Shown: in pieces, positions 29,769-42,600 of the stretch
Layout of the letters: every line of letters begins with the position of its first letter
Position numbering within the stretch: position 1 is the stretch's first letter
Assembly (NCBI GenBank): GCA_037783545.1
Contig: JBBELK010000666.1
Location: 1,770,826-1,834,825, forward strand
DNA: 64,000 bases
From: Henricia sp. BOLD:AAB3569
Lineage: Eukaryota; Echinodermata; Asteroidea; Spinulosida; Echinasteridae
Reading direction: 5' to 3'
The notes under the pieces: generated by a model
What the model was told of the DNA's origin: nothing
Database searches by the model: none
The model's input: only the letters and a program-made list of their open reading frames with translations
Position numbers and translations under genes: made by a program

Positions 29769-30092
29769 TAAAGAACGCTGAATGCCGCAATAGGGCGACA
29801 TTTCGGGAAGACTCTCACCGGGGACCACCGAAATTTCGGCAAGAGTCACTCAAAATGACACCTTATTTTTTTACCCAAAGCTTCCAGAGATGCTTCCAGA
29901 CCGAAGAGAGACAGCTCCAGTCCCAATAAAAATGGTTCTCGACCTAAAAAAAATGGTTTTTGACCTAAAAAAATGAATTTTAAACTCAAAAATATTAGGG
30001 CGACACCAAAATGTCGCCCTATTGAGCAGGTCGCCCTAATATACCTTTTTTACACACGATTTGTCGCCCTAACCTACAATTCATAGTTTTTT
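29769..30092. repeat. Second copy of the GTCGCCCTA repeat
   Basis: Matches 2921-3244 in the same orientation with scattered substitutions, including the hairpin-forming AGGGCGACA/TGTCGCCCT pair. No further homology to the 3.1-kb unit follows, so this segment moves or is copied independently of that unit. Confidence 0.75.
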
Positions 30093-30353
30093 ATACATGA
30101 TAAAACGTAAATACTATAATAAAGACAGAAATAATTTGTATTAAATATAATTATATATAGTATTTTTAATAGAACAGTCCTTTTTAAAATTAAATACATA
30201 CTAATTCGTCCCTCACGCGCTAGAACACCCCCGCGGTGAATGGTATATTCCCGATCCACATTTTATGCTAATGAGGGTCACGTGTGGGTAAATGCAGCCT
30301 TCTGATTAGTCGAGAGGGCCGAAAAAAATGGCGGAATTACCTGGTTAGACGGG
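30093..30353. other. AT-rich spacer
   Basis: AT-rich sequence with no gene or clear repeat. Confidence 0.4.
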
Positions 30354-30971
30354 CTAGTCATGCTTTTTGCTGAAAGCTACCAGCTTATTCTGAAATTGAG
30401 TACGGGAGTTTCTTCCAGTCTCTAGCAGTGTTTGGGAAAATGATTTATGATGACAATTAGTCCCTGAAGCTGGGATTTTGAGGGAGAGGGGGTTGTGATT
30501 TCTTGTTGAAGTGGCAGTTGGTTCTCTAATGTTAAATTGAAGATGATCATCTAACGGAAGGTCTACATTATTATGGATGATTTTTTGCATGGTGACGAGC
30601 CTCTGATTCAGTCTTCTCTCCTGAAGTATTTGAAGTTGAATTTCCCTTAACATGGCAGTCACGGAACTTTTTCTTCCATAGTCATTCATGATGAAGCGTG
30701 CGGCTCGTCGTTGAACAGCTTTAACTCTTTTGATGTTACGTGTTGTATGCGGTTCCCAGACTGAGCTGTAGTATTCAACATGTGGGCGAACTAAACTTTT
30801 GTAAGCCTGTACTTTGACTTTGCGAGGAGCATTGCTCAGGTTACGACGAGTGAAGCCTAACATTCGGTTAGCTTTGGAGACAGCTGTATCGATATAGTGT
30901 ACGTTCCACGTCATCATCGCTTGCATCTCACTGGACTTCATGATGACTTGCTTTAATTCCTGTCTTTGCAT
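30354..30971 (-). pseudogene. 5'-truncated LINE: reverse transcriptase C-terminal end
   Basis: Encodes the region after the catalytic domain of a CR1-like reverse transcriptase (KANRMLGFTRRN, YKSLVRPHVEYYSSVWEP, KAVQRRAARFI). The polymerase domain and the endonuclease are absent. Sequence differs from the LINE at 9758-13825, so it is another family or an older insertion. Confidence 0.8.
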
Positions 30972-31159
30972 GCCTGCTGTTACACCCTCCTAATTCCATG
31001 CTCCTAAATCCCGTGCAGTATCAAGAAAGGATGTCGTGCACATATCTGGACTTCATCTTTTGTCGCATCTGTAGTTTTTTGTATTACGTCTCAGTACCTG
31101 AAGTGAAAATTCATCAGTATAATTACTATAATATATAAACACACTCTTCTTAATATTAG

Positions 31160-31560
31160 GCTAGATTTTTAAAGGGCGTTCACACTATCGCGGCAAAAAT
31201 GGCTTTGCGCGCGCCTGTGCCATTGGATTGTACAGAAATTGGTTTGTATAGAAACTGGTTTGCCACTTGTGCGCGGCCTTTCGCGACGCGCAGCCAATGA
31301 GGTATCAGAGAAGCTCCAAGTTACCAGAGTTGAATTTTCTATTTTTTTTAAAGATCGGTGATTGGGACCTCGTGCAATATGCGGTAGGCGCAGCGCAGCG
31401 CGGAGTTGATTTTTCCGCAAAAGTGTCAACACCCCTTAAACTTATTGGCTGAGCCTTTTCACACGTTAACGCGCGTAACTTTGATGCACGGCAAATTTAC
31501 GTGCAAGGGTTGATTCACGTACACACTTAAGGGGAGTTCACACTATCGCGGAAAAATCAC
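31160..31560. repeat. GTTCACACTATCGCGG-type repeats, left flank
   Basis: AAGGGCGTTCACACTATCGC near 31176 and AAGGGGAGTTCACACTATCG near 31530 mark two related copies. The same motif and much of the following sequence recur at 46835-47270 on the other side of the giant element. Confidence 0.65.
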
Positions 31561-31636
31561 AGTTTTTTTTATAGCTGGGTCAAAGTTCGAATTTGCTGAA
31601 CTTTGACCGCGGTGCGCTGACCTTACCAACGCGCAG

Positions 31637-32525
31637 CCTACTTTTAGAAGGCTAAAAGTGTTTATTTGACGTTTATAATTTTTTAAGTTACACTTTTAGC
31701 CATTTAACAATTTAACCCCATTCGCCGTGGTGAAGCATGCTACACGCCCTTTAATGGTCCAACAACCTGTGTCAAAAATCTTACATTCCAAATCAGACAT
31801 TTAAGAACACACCATGGAGGTCCTTGTAATCTCAAGACTTCTGTACCCGGCCTTGTCGTTCTTTTCCCATGATGACTCGAACATCAGAAAAGGATAAAAT
31901 GGAGCAAAATATTGGTAAAAATCGTAAATTATCTACATGTATTAGATTGGCGACTCGACTTTGCTTGTATATCGCGTCTGAAGAAAGTAGTCCCACCAAC
32001 GCGGGCGGAATTTGTTTACACTCTCTTAAGCCTAGACTGGCTCCCCTGTCCACATATGTACTTCTCACGCGTCGTATATTAGCGAGAGCAGCGTACCGCA
32101 CATGGACAGGGGGCCAGTCCAGGCTTAAGAGAGTGTAAACAAAATCCATCCGCATTGGTGGGACTAATTTCTTTCAGATGCGGTCTAGATAAAGTCTGTG
32201 GTACCCAACTGTTTGATTTTTACCCAAATTTTGCTCTATTTTATCCTTTTCTGATGTTCGAGTCATCATGGGAAAAGAACGACAAGGGTACAGAAGTCTT
32301 CAGATTACAAGGACCTCCATGGTGTGTTTTTAAATGTCTGATTTGGAATGTCAGGTAAGATTATTGACACAGGTTTTTGGACCATTAAAGGGCGTGTACC
32401 TAGCCCTAAAATTAGGGCTGTAAATTGCTCGCTTTTCAAATCTGACTTATTACAGTCGCAATTGAATTAGGGCTGTAAATTGCTCGCTTTTCAAATCTGA
32501 CTTATTACAGTCGCAATTGACAGCC
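31637..32525. repeat. Left arm of the 15-kb inverted-repeat element
   Basis: CTACTTTTAGAAGGCTAAAA starts the arm. It includes the GCCGTGGTGAAGCATG segment and two direct copies of a block of about 55 bp beginning TTAGGGCTGTAAATTGCTCG. All occur inverted at 46575-46818. A 654-bp foldback is inserted within this arm only. Confidence 0.8.
31743..32396. mobile_element. 654-bp foldback element, TA target duplication
   Basis: A nearly complete palindrome centred near 32070, with termini CACGCCCTTTAATGGTCC and its complement, flanked by TA at 31741-31742 and 32397-32398. The corresponding right-arm site near 46693-46715 lacks it. Confidence 0.8.
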
Positions 32526-32846
32526 CTAATTGAGGGATGTACGACAATACGAGGTTTGAAACTGCTCAAATCTTACAAAGTTCCAATACAAATATCGCCG
32601 AGACACATCAGACCAGAGCACTTTCACATACACCATTGTAATCCTGAGAGTCTAGTGTTTCATAAAATAACAGTAACGCTTACGGAATCGTCACTTTGGC
32701 CATCTACGATATCTTGAAACATTGGACAAAATTCGGACAACGTTCTAACCTGCATTCTATGGGCGACGCCATCTTAGCTGATATGCTGCCGCTTCTCGAT
32801 CATGAGACGTACAAGAGCCCGGCTAACTGTGCAATATGCATAATTG

Positions 32847-33425
32847 GCTGTTCCGATACGATCGGAACAGCCTTTGTTTTCGTTAAAAATTGTTTGGCTG
32901 TTCCGACACGGTCAGGAACAGCCTCTGTTTTCGTTACGATTTTGTTTATTTTTTGGCTGTTTCAACACGGTTGGGAACAGCCTTTGTTTTCGTTACGGTA
33001 TTTGGCTGTTCCGACACGGTCAGGAACAGCCTTTGTTTTCGTTACGATTTTTGGCTGTTCCGATGCGGTCGGAACAGCCTTTGTTTTCGTTAGGTTTTTT
33101 TTTTTTTTTTTTTGGCTGTTTCGATACGGTCGGAACAGCCTTTGTTTTCGTTACGATTTTTATTCCTTTTTTTTTTGTTTTTTTTTTGTTTTTTTTGGCT
33201 GTTCCGATTCGGGTCGGAACAGCCTTTGTTTTCGTTACGATTTTTGTTTTTTTTTTTTTTTTTGGCTGTTCCAACACGGTTGGGAACAGCCTTTGATTTT
33301 TTTTTTTTGGCTGTTCCAACACGGTTGGGAACAGCCTTTGTTTTCGTTAAGATTTTTTTTTTGGCTGTTCCCATACGGTTGGGAACAGCCTTTGTTTTCG
33401 TTAAGAATTTTTTTTTTTTTTTTAT
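32847..33425 (+). repeat. Hairpin minisatellite GGCTGTTCC...GGAACAGCC
   Basis: About ten units. Each consists of a GGCTGTTCC/GGAACAGCC inverted pair around a 9-11 nt loop, then TTTGTTTTCGTTACGATT and a T-run of variable length. Further single units occur at 40238, 41750 and 41798 within the main satellite. The long open frames across this stretch are by-products of the repeat. Confidence 0.85.
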
Positions 33426-36400
33426 TTTTATTTTTATTTTTCTTTTCCTTCTTCCACTTTTTTCAGACGCTTTTTCGGGCACTTGCACATTCATGATTGA
33501 CTTTAAACTTCACATGGACATTGGTGACTATGTGAAGTTGTGCACAGTACTAATGACGTCATGATGACGTCATCACGTGTCAGATTAAAGGGGCATGAAG
33601 TTTAATAAATTAAATATTCAAAAATCAATAAAAAATCAACCGTTTGATCTACGATCTTGATTCCTTCGCCATATACGATGACTATCAAGGGTCTTTGAGA
33701 TGCGCACACGCCTTGACCTTTGACCTCGTTTCCTATTGGTCAAACAGATTTTGCCTTGCCATTTGAAAGTGGTGCAAGATATTTGGACAAAGTCACTTGT
33801 GTTACACTTCGACTAGGGTGGGGTATCTAAAAAATATGTTGGTGACCTTTGACCTTGCTCACTTCCGGTCGAAACCGGAAGTTGCCCTTAGTTTGAAAGT
33901 GAAAGGAGGTATTGAGATGGGGTCAATGGTGTTATTACCAGAGGCCCTTAAGCTTTCCAAAAATATAAGTGATGACGTCATCGTACGAAATAGCGCCCTC
34001 TACCGACAAGATGATTACGTAATTAAATATTCAAAAATCAATAAAAAATCAACTGTTTGACCTACGATCTTGATTCCTGTGGCATATACGATCACTAACA
34101 AATGTCTTTAAGATGCGCACAGGGCTTGACCTTTGACCTCGTTTCCTATTGGTCTAACAGATTTTGCCTTGCCATTTGAAAGTGGTACAAGATATCTGGA
34201 TGTGGTCAACTGTATTACACTTGGACCTAGGGTGGTGTATCCAAAAAATATGGCCGTGACCTTTGACCTTGCTCACTTCCGGTCGAAACCGGAAGTGGCC
34301 CTTAGTTTGAAAGTGAAAGGAGGTATTGAGATAGGGTCAATGGTGTTATTACCAGAGGCCCTTAAGCTTTCCAAAAATATAAGTGATGACGTCATCGTAG
34401 GAAATAGCGCCCTCTAGCGACAAGATGATTACGTAATTAAATATTCAAAAATCAATAAAAAATCTACCGTTTGACCTACAAATTTGATTCCTTCTGCATA
34501 TACGATCACTAACAACTGTCTTTAAGATGCGCACATGGCTTGACCTTTGACCTCGTTTCCTATTGGTCAAACAGATTTTGCCTTGCCATTTGAAAGGGGT
34601 ACAATATATCACGATGGGGTCAACTGTGTTACACTTCGACTAGGGTGGGGTATCCAAACATATAGCAACACCTTTGACCTTCCCTACATGTCAGATTAAA
34701 GTGGCATGTAATAATATTCAATATTTAAAAATCGATAAAAACTCAACCGTTTGACATACGATCGTGATTTATTCATATACAATCACTAACAAAGGTCATC
34801 CCGAACACCACATATGTTTATAAAAAGGAGGGGAACAGCCATGTGTTCGTTTTCAACGAACACATTTCTAGTTTTTTTTTATTTTTCTTTTCCTTCTTCC
34901 ACTTTTTTCGGACGCTATTTCGGGCAGTTGCACATTCATGATTGACTTCAAACTTCACATGGACATTGGTCACTATGTGAAGTTGTGCACAGTACTAATG
35001 ACGTCATGATGACGTCATCACGTGTCAGATTAAAGGGGCATGAAGTTTAATAAATTAAATATTCAAAAATCAATAAAAAATCAACCGTTTGACCTACGAT
35101 CTTGATTCCTTCGGCATATACGATGACTAACAAAGGTCTTTGAGATGCGCACACCCCTTGACCTTTGACCTCGTTTCCTATTGGTCAAACAGATTTTGCC
35201 TTGCCATTTGAAAGTGGTGCAAGATATTTGGACAAAGTCACTTGTGTTACACTTCGACTAGGGTGGGGTATCTAAAAAATATTTTTGTGACCTTTGACCT
35301 TGCTCACTTCCGGTCGAAACCGGAAGTGGCCCTTAGTTTGAAAGTGGTAGGAGGTATTGAGATGGGGTCAATGGTGTTATTATCAGAGGCCCTTAAGCTT
35401 TCCAAAAATATAAGTGATGACGTCATCGTACGAAATAGCGCCCTCTAGCGACAAGATGATTACGTAATTAAATATTGGAAAATCAATAACAAATCAACCG
35501 TTTGACCTACGATCTTGATTCATTTGCCATATACGATGATTAACAAGGGTCTTTGAGATGCGCACACCCCTTGACCTTTGACCTCGTTTCCTATTGGTCA
35601 AACAGATTTTGCCTTGCCATTTGAAAGTGGTACAAGATATCTGGATGTGGTCAACTGTATTACACTTAGACCTAGGGTGGTGTATCCAAAAAATATGGTC
35701 GTGACCTTTGACCTTGCTCATAAAAAGGAGGGGAACAGCCATGTGTTCGTTTTCAACGAACACATTTCTAGTTTCTTTTTCTTTTCCTTCTTCCACTTTT
35801 TTCGCACGCTATTTCGGGCACTTGCACATTCATGATTGACTTCAAACTTCACATGGACATTGGTCACTATGTTAAGTTGTGCACAGTACTAATGACGTCA
35901 TGATGACGTCATCACGTGTCAGATTACAGGGGCATGAAGTTTAATAAATTAAATATTCAAAAATCAATAACAAATCAACCGTTTGACCTACGATCTTGAT
36001 TCCTTCGGCATATACGATGACTAACAAAGGTCTTTGAGATGCGCACACCCCTTGACCTTTGACCTCGTTTCCTATTGGTCAAACAGATTTTGCCTTGCCA
36101 TTTGAAAGTGGTGCAAGATATTTGGACAAAGTCAGTTGTGTTACACTTCAACTAGGGTGGGGTATCTAAAAAAATAGGTTGGTGACCTTTGACCTTGCTC
36201 ACTTCCGGTCGAAACGGGAAGTGGCCTTTAGTGTGAAAATGGTAGAGGGTATAAATACGGGGTCAAGGGTGTTAATGTCAAAGGGCCTCAAGCTTTCCAA
36301 AATGTGAGTGATGACGTCATCGTATAAAATAGCGCTCTCTTGGGACAAGATGATTAAATAGTTAAATATAACAACATAGGTGATAATAGGTCGTCTCGAA

Positions 36401-37974
36401 CACCACACATGTTCATAAAAAGGAAGGGAACAGCCATGTGTTCGTTGTCAAGAACGAACACAGGTCTAGTTTTTCTTTTCCTTCTTCCATTTTTTTCAGA
36501 CGCTATTTCGGGCACTTGCACATTGATGATTGACTTCAAAGTTCACATGGACATTGGTCACTATGTGAAGTAGTGCATAGTACTAATGACGTCATCATGA
36601 CGTCATCACGTGTCAGATTAAAGGGGTATGAAGTTTAATAAATTAAATATTCAAAAATCAATACAAAATCTACCGTTTGACCTACGAAATTGATTCCTTC
36701 TGCATATACGATCACTAACAAATGTCTTTAAGATGCGCACACGGCTTGACCTTTGACCTCGTTTCCTGTTGGTCAAACAGATTTTGCCTTGCCATTTGAA
36801 AGGGGTACAATATATCACGATGGGGTCAACTGTGTTACACTTCGACTAGGGTAAGGTATCCAAACATATAGCAACACCTTTAACCTTCCCTACATGTCAG
36901 ATTAAAGGGGCATGTAATAATATTCAATATTTAAAAATCGATAAAAACTCAACCGTTTGACCTACGATCGTGATTTCTTCATATACGATCACTAACAAAG
37001 GTCATCCCGAACACCATATATGTTTATAAAAAGGAGGGGAACAGCCATGTGTTCGTTGTCAAGAACGAACACAGGTCTAGTTTTTAATTCTTTTACTTCT
37101 TCCACTTTTTTCAGACGCTATTTCGGACACTTGCACATTGATGATTGACTTCAAACTTCACATGGACATTGGTCACTATGTGAAGTTGTGCACAGTACTA
37201 ATGACGTCATGATGACGTCATCACGTGTCAGATTAAAGGGGTATGAAGTTTAATAAATTAAATATTCAAAAATCAATAAAAATTCAACCGTTTGACCTAC
37301 GATCTTGATTCCTTCGCCATATACGATGACTAACAAAGGTCTTTGAGATGCACACACCCCTTGACCTTTGACCTCGTTTCCTATTGGTCAAACAGATTTT
37401 GCCTTGCCATTTGAAAGGGGTACAATATATCACGATGGGGTCAACTGTGTTACACTTCGACTAGGGTGGGGTATCCAAACATATAGCAACACCTTTGACC
37501 TTCTCTATATGTCAGATTAAAGGGGCATGTAATAATATTCGCTATTTAAAAATCGATAAAAACTCAACCGTTTGACATACGATCGTCATTTCTTCATATG
37601 CGATCACTAACAAAGGTCATCCCGAACACCATATATGTTTATAAAAAGGAGGGGAACAGCCATGTGTTCGTTGTCAAGAACGAACACAGGTCTAGTTTTT
37701 ACTTTTTCTTTTTCCACTTTTTTCAGACGCTATTTCGGGCACTTGCACATTCATGATTGACTTCAAACTTCACATGGACATTGGTCACTATGTGAAGTTG
37801 TGCACAGTACTAATGACGTCATGATGACGTCATCAAGTGTCAGATTAAAGGGGCATTAGGTTTAATAAATTAAATATTCAAAATTCATTAAAAAATCAAC
37901 CGTTTGACCTACGATCTTGATTCCTTCGCCATATACGATGACTAACAAGGGTCTTTGAGATGCGCACACCCCTT

Positions 37975-39675
37975 GACCTTGGACCTCGTTTCCTATTGGT
38001 CAAACAGATTTTGCCTTGCCATTTGAAAGTGGTACAAGATATCTGCATGTGGTCAACTGTATTACACTTGGACCTAGGGTGGTGTATCCAAAAAATATGG
38101 TCGTGACCTTTGACCTCGTTTCCTATTGGTCTAACAGATTTTGCCTTGCCATTTGAAAGTGGTACAAGATATCTGCATGTTGTCAACTGTATTACACTTG
38201 GACCTAGGGTGGTGTATCCAAAAAATATGGTCGTGACCTTTGACCTCGTTTCCTATTGGTCTAACAGATTTTGCCTTGCCATTTGAAAGTGGTACAAGAT
38301 ATCTGCATGTGGTCAACTGTATTACACTTGGACCTAGGGTGGTGTATCCAAAAAATATGGTCGTGACCTTTGACCTCGTTTCCTATTGGTCTAACAGATT
38401 TTGCCTTGCCATTTGAAAGTGGTACAAGATATCTGCATGTGGTCAACTGTATTACACTTGGACCTTGGGTGGTGTATCCAAAAAATATGGTCGTGACCTT
38501 TGACCTCGTTTCCTATTGGTCTAACAAATTTTGCCTTGCCATTTGAAAGTGGTACAAGATATCTGCATGTGGTCAACTGTATTACACTTGGACCTAGGGT
38601 GGTGTATCCAAAAAATATGGTCGCGACCTTTGACCTTGTTTCCTATTGGTCTAACAGATTTTGCCTTGCCATTTGTAGGTGGTACAAGATATCTGCATGT
38701 GGCCAACTGTATTACACTTAGACCTAGGGTGGTGTATCCAAAAAATATGGTCGCGACCTTTGACCTTGTTTCCTATTGGTCTAACAGATTTTGCCTTGCC
38801 ATTTAAAAGTGGTACAATATATCTGCATGTGGTCAACTGTATTACACTTGGACCTAGGGTGGTGTATCCAAAAAATATGGTCGTGACCTTTGACCTCGTT
38901 TCCTATTGGTCTAACAGATTTTGCCTTGCCATTTGAAAGTGGTACAAGATATCTGCATGTGGTCAACTGTATTACACTTGGACCTAGGGTGGTGTATCCA
39001 AAAAATATGGTCGTGACCTTTGACCTCGTTTCCTATTGGTCTAACATATTTTGCCTTGCCATTTGAAAGTGGTACAAGATATCTGCATGTGGTCAACTGT
39101 ATTACACTTGGACCTAGGGTGGTGTATCCAAAAAAATGGTCGTGACCTTTGACCTCGTTTCCTATTGGTCTAACAGATTTTGCCTTGCCATTTGAAAGTG
39201 GTACAAGATATGTGCATGTGGTCAACTGTATTACACTTGGACCTAGGGTGGTGTATCCAAAAAATATGGTCGTGACCTTTGACCTCGTTTCCTATTGGTC
39301 TAACAGATTTTGCCTTGCCATTTGAAAGTGGTACAAGATATCTGCATGTGGTCAACTGTATTACACTTCGACCTAGGGTGGTGTATCCAAAAAATATGGT
39401 CGTGACCTTTGACCTCGTTTCCTATTGGTCTAACAGATTTTGCCTTGCCATTTGAAAGTGGTATAAGATATCTGCATGTGGTCAACTGTACTACACTTCG
39501 ACCTAGGGTGGTGTATCCAAAAAATATGGTCGTGACCTTTGACCTCGTTTCCTATTGGTCTAACAGATTTTGCCTTGCCATTTGAAAGTGGTACAAGATA
39601 TCTGCATGTGGTCAACTGTATTACACTTAGACCTAGGGTGGTGTATCCAAAAAATATGGTCGTGACCTTTGACCT
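37975..39675. repeat. 130-bp tandem array, first block
   Basis: Thirteen or so head-to-tail monomers with a period of 130 bp (one of 129), differing by a few substitutions. Each starts near TGACCTCGTTTCCTATTGGT and ends in TATGGTCGTGACCT, so TGACCTTTGACCT is rebuilt at every join. Small minus-strand frames of 61 codons repeat with the monomer and are artefacts. Confidence 0.92.
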
Positions 39676-42600
39676 TGCTCACTTCCGGAAGTGGCCCTTA
39701 GTTTGAAAGTGGTAGGAGGTATTGAGATGGGGTCAATGGTGTTATTATCAGAGGCCCTTAAGCTTTCAAAAATTATAAGTGATGACGTCATCGTACGAAG
39801 TAGCGCCCTCTAGCGACAAGATGATTACGTAATTAAATATTGGAAAATCAATAAAAAATCAACCGTTTGACCTACGATCTTGATTCCTTCGCCATATACG
39901 ATGACTAACAAGGGTCTTTGAGATGCGCACACCCCTTGACCTTGGACCTCGTTTCCTATTGGTCAAACATATATTGCCTTGCCATTTGAAAGTGTTACAA
40001 GATATCTGGATGTGGTCAACTGTATTACACTTCGACCTCAGAGGCCCTAAGGCTTTCCAAAATATGAGTGATGACGTCATCGTATAAAATAACGCCCTCT
40101 AGGGACAAGATGATTAAATAGTTAAATATAACAACATAGGTGATAATACTAATAGGTCGTCTCGAACACCAGACATGTTCATAAAAAGGAGGGGAACAGC
40201 CATGTGTTCGTTGTCAAGAACGAACACAGGTCTAGTTGGCTGTTCCGATTCGGGTCGGAACAGCCTTTGTTTTCGTTACGGTTTTATTTTATTTTATTTT
40301 ATTTTTTTAAATTCTTTTACTTCTTCCACTTTTTTCAGACGCTATTTCGGACACTTGCACATTGATGATTGACTTCAAACTTCACATGGACATTGGTCAC
40401 TATGTAAAGTTGTGCACAGTACTAATGACGTCATGATGACGTCATCACGTGTCAGATTAAAGGGGCATGAAGTTTAATAAATTAATTATTCAAAAATCAA
40501 TAACAAATCAACCGTTTGACCTACGATCTTGATTCCTTCGGCATATACGATGACTAACAAAGGTCTTTGAGATGCACACACCCCTTGACCTTTGACCTCG
40601 TTTCCTATTGGTCAAACAGATTTTGCCTTGCCATTTGAAAGTGGTGCAAGATATTTGGACAAAGTCACTTGTGTTACACTTCGACTAGGGTGGGGTATCT
40701 AAAAAATATGTTGGTGACCTTTGACCTTGCTCACTTCCGGTCGAAACCGGAAGTGGCCCTTAGTTTGAAAGTGAAAGGAGGTATTTAGATGGGGTCAATG
40801 GTGTTATTACCAGAGGCCCTTAAGCTTTCCAAAAATATAAGTGATGACGTCATCGTACGAAATAGCGCCCTCTACCGACAAGATGATTACGTAATTAAAT
40901 ATTCAAAAATCAATAAAAAATCAACTGTTTGACCTACGATCTTGATTCCTGTGGCATATACGATCACTAACAAATGTCTTTAAGATGCGCACAGGGCTTG
41001 ACCTTTGACCTCGTTTCCTATTGGTCTAACAGATTTTGCCTTGCCATTTGAAAGTGGTACAAGATATCTGGATGTGGTCAACTGTATTATACTTCGACCT
41101 AGGGTGGTGTATCCAAAAAATATGGTCGTGACCTTTGACCTTGCTCACTTCCGGTCGAAACCGGAAGTGGCCCTTAGTTTGAAAGTGGTAGGAGGTATTG
41201 AGATGGGGTCAATGGTGTTATTATCAGAGGCCCTTAAGCTTTCCAAAAATATAAGTGATGACGTCATCGTACGAAATAGCGCCCTCTAGCGACAAGATGA
41301 TTACGTAATTAAATATTCAAAAATCAATAAAAAAATCTACCGTTTGACCTACAAATTTGATTCCTTCTCCATATACGATGATTAACAAGGGTCTTTGAGA
41401 TGCGCACACCCCTTGACCTTTGACCTCGTTTCCTATTGGTCAAACAGATTTTGCCTTGCCATTTGAAAGGGGTACAATATATCACGATGGGGTCAACTGT
41501 GTTACACTTCGACTAGGGTGGGGTATCCAAACATATAGCAACACCTTTGACCTTCCCTACATGTCAGATTAGGAAGGGGCATGTAATAATATTCAATATT
41601 TAAAAATCAATAAAAACTCAACCGTTTGACCTACGATCGTGATTTCTTCATATACGATCACTAACAAAGGTCATCCCGAACACCATATGTTTATAAAAAG
41701 GAGGGGAACAGCCATGTGTTCGTTGTCAAGAACGAACACAGGTCTAGTTGGCTGTTCCGATTCGGGTCGGAACAGCCTTTGTTTTCGTTACGATTTTTTG
41801 GCTGTTCCAACACGGTTGGGAACAGCCTTTGTTTTCGTTAAGATTTTTTTTTTTTTCTTTTTCTTCTTCCACTTTTTTCAGACGCTTTTTCGGGCACTTG
41901 CACATTCATGATTGACTTCAAACTTCACATGGACATTGGTCACTATGTGAATTAGTGCACAGTACTAATGACGTCATGATGACGTCATCACGTGTCAGAT
42001 TAAAGGGGCATGAAGTTTAATAAATTAAATATTCAAAAATCAATAAAAAATCAACCGTTTGACCTACGATCTTGATTCCTTCGGCATATACGATGACTAA
42101 CAAAGGTCTTTGAGATGCGCACACCCCTTGACCTTTGACCTCGTTTCCTATTGGTCTAACAGATTTTGCCTTGCCATTTGAAAGTGGTGCAAGATATTTG
42201 GACAAAGTCACTTGTGTTACACTTCGACTAGGGTGGGGTATCTAAAAAATATTTTTGTGACCTTTGACCTTGCTCACTTCCGGTCGAAACCGGAAGTGGC
42301 CCTTAGTTTGAAAGTGAAAGGAGGTATTGAGATGGGGTCAATGGTGTTATTACCAGAGGCCCTTAAGCTTTCCAAAAATATAAGTGATGACGTCATCGTA
42401 CGAAATAGCGCCCTCTACCGACAAGATGATTACGTAATTAAATATTCAAAAATCAATAAAAAATCAACTGTTTGACCTACGATCTTGATTCCTGTGGCAT
42501 ATACGATCACTAACAAATGTCTTTAAGATGCGCACAGGGCTTGACCTTTGACCTCGTTTCCTATTGGTCTAACAGATTTTGCCTTGCCATTTGAAAGTGG

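Noticed and set aside
32847-33425. Regular repeats with variable loops and spacers, resembling a CRISPR array
   Set aside because: The genome is eukaryotic, there are no cas genes, and the spacers are T-runs of variable length. The repeat is a hairpin minisatellite.
32696-33496. 266-codon open frame rich in Phe and repeated GTAFVFV
   Set aside because: It runs through the hairpin minisatellite and exists in several frames on both strands. Composition, not coding, explains it.
37896-39615. Series of 61-96 codon minus-strand frames of identical sequence
   Set aside because: They repeat with the 130-bp monomer and have no start context or domain. They are artefacts of a period close to a multiple of three plus overlap.
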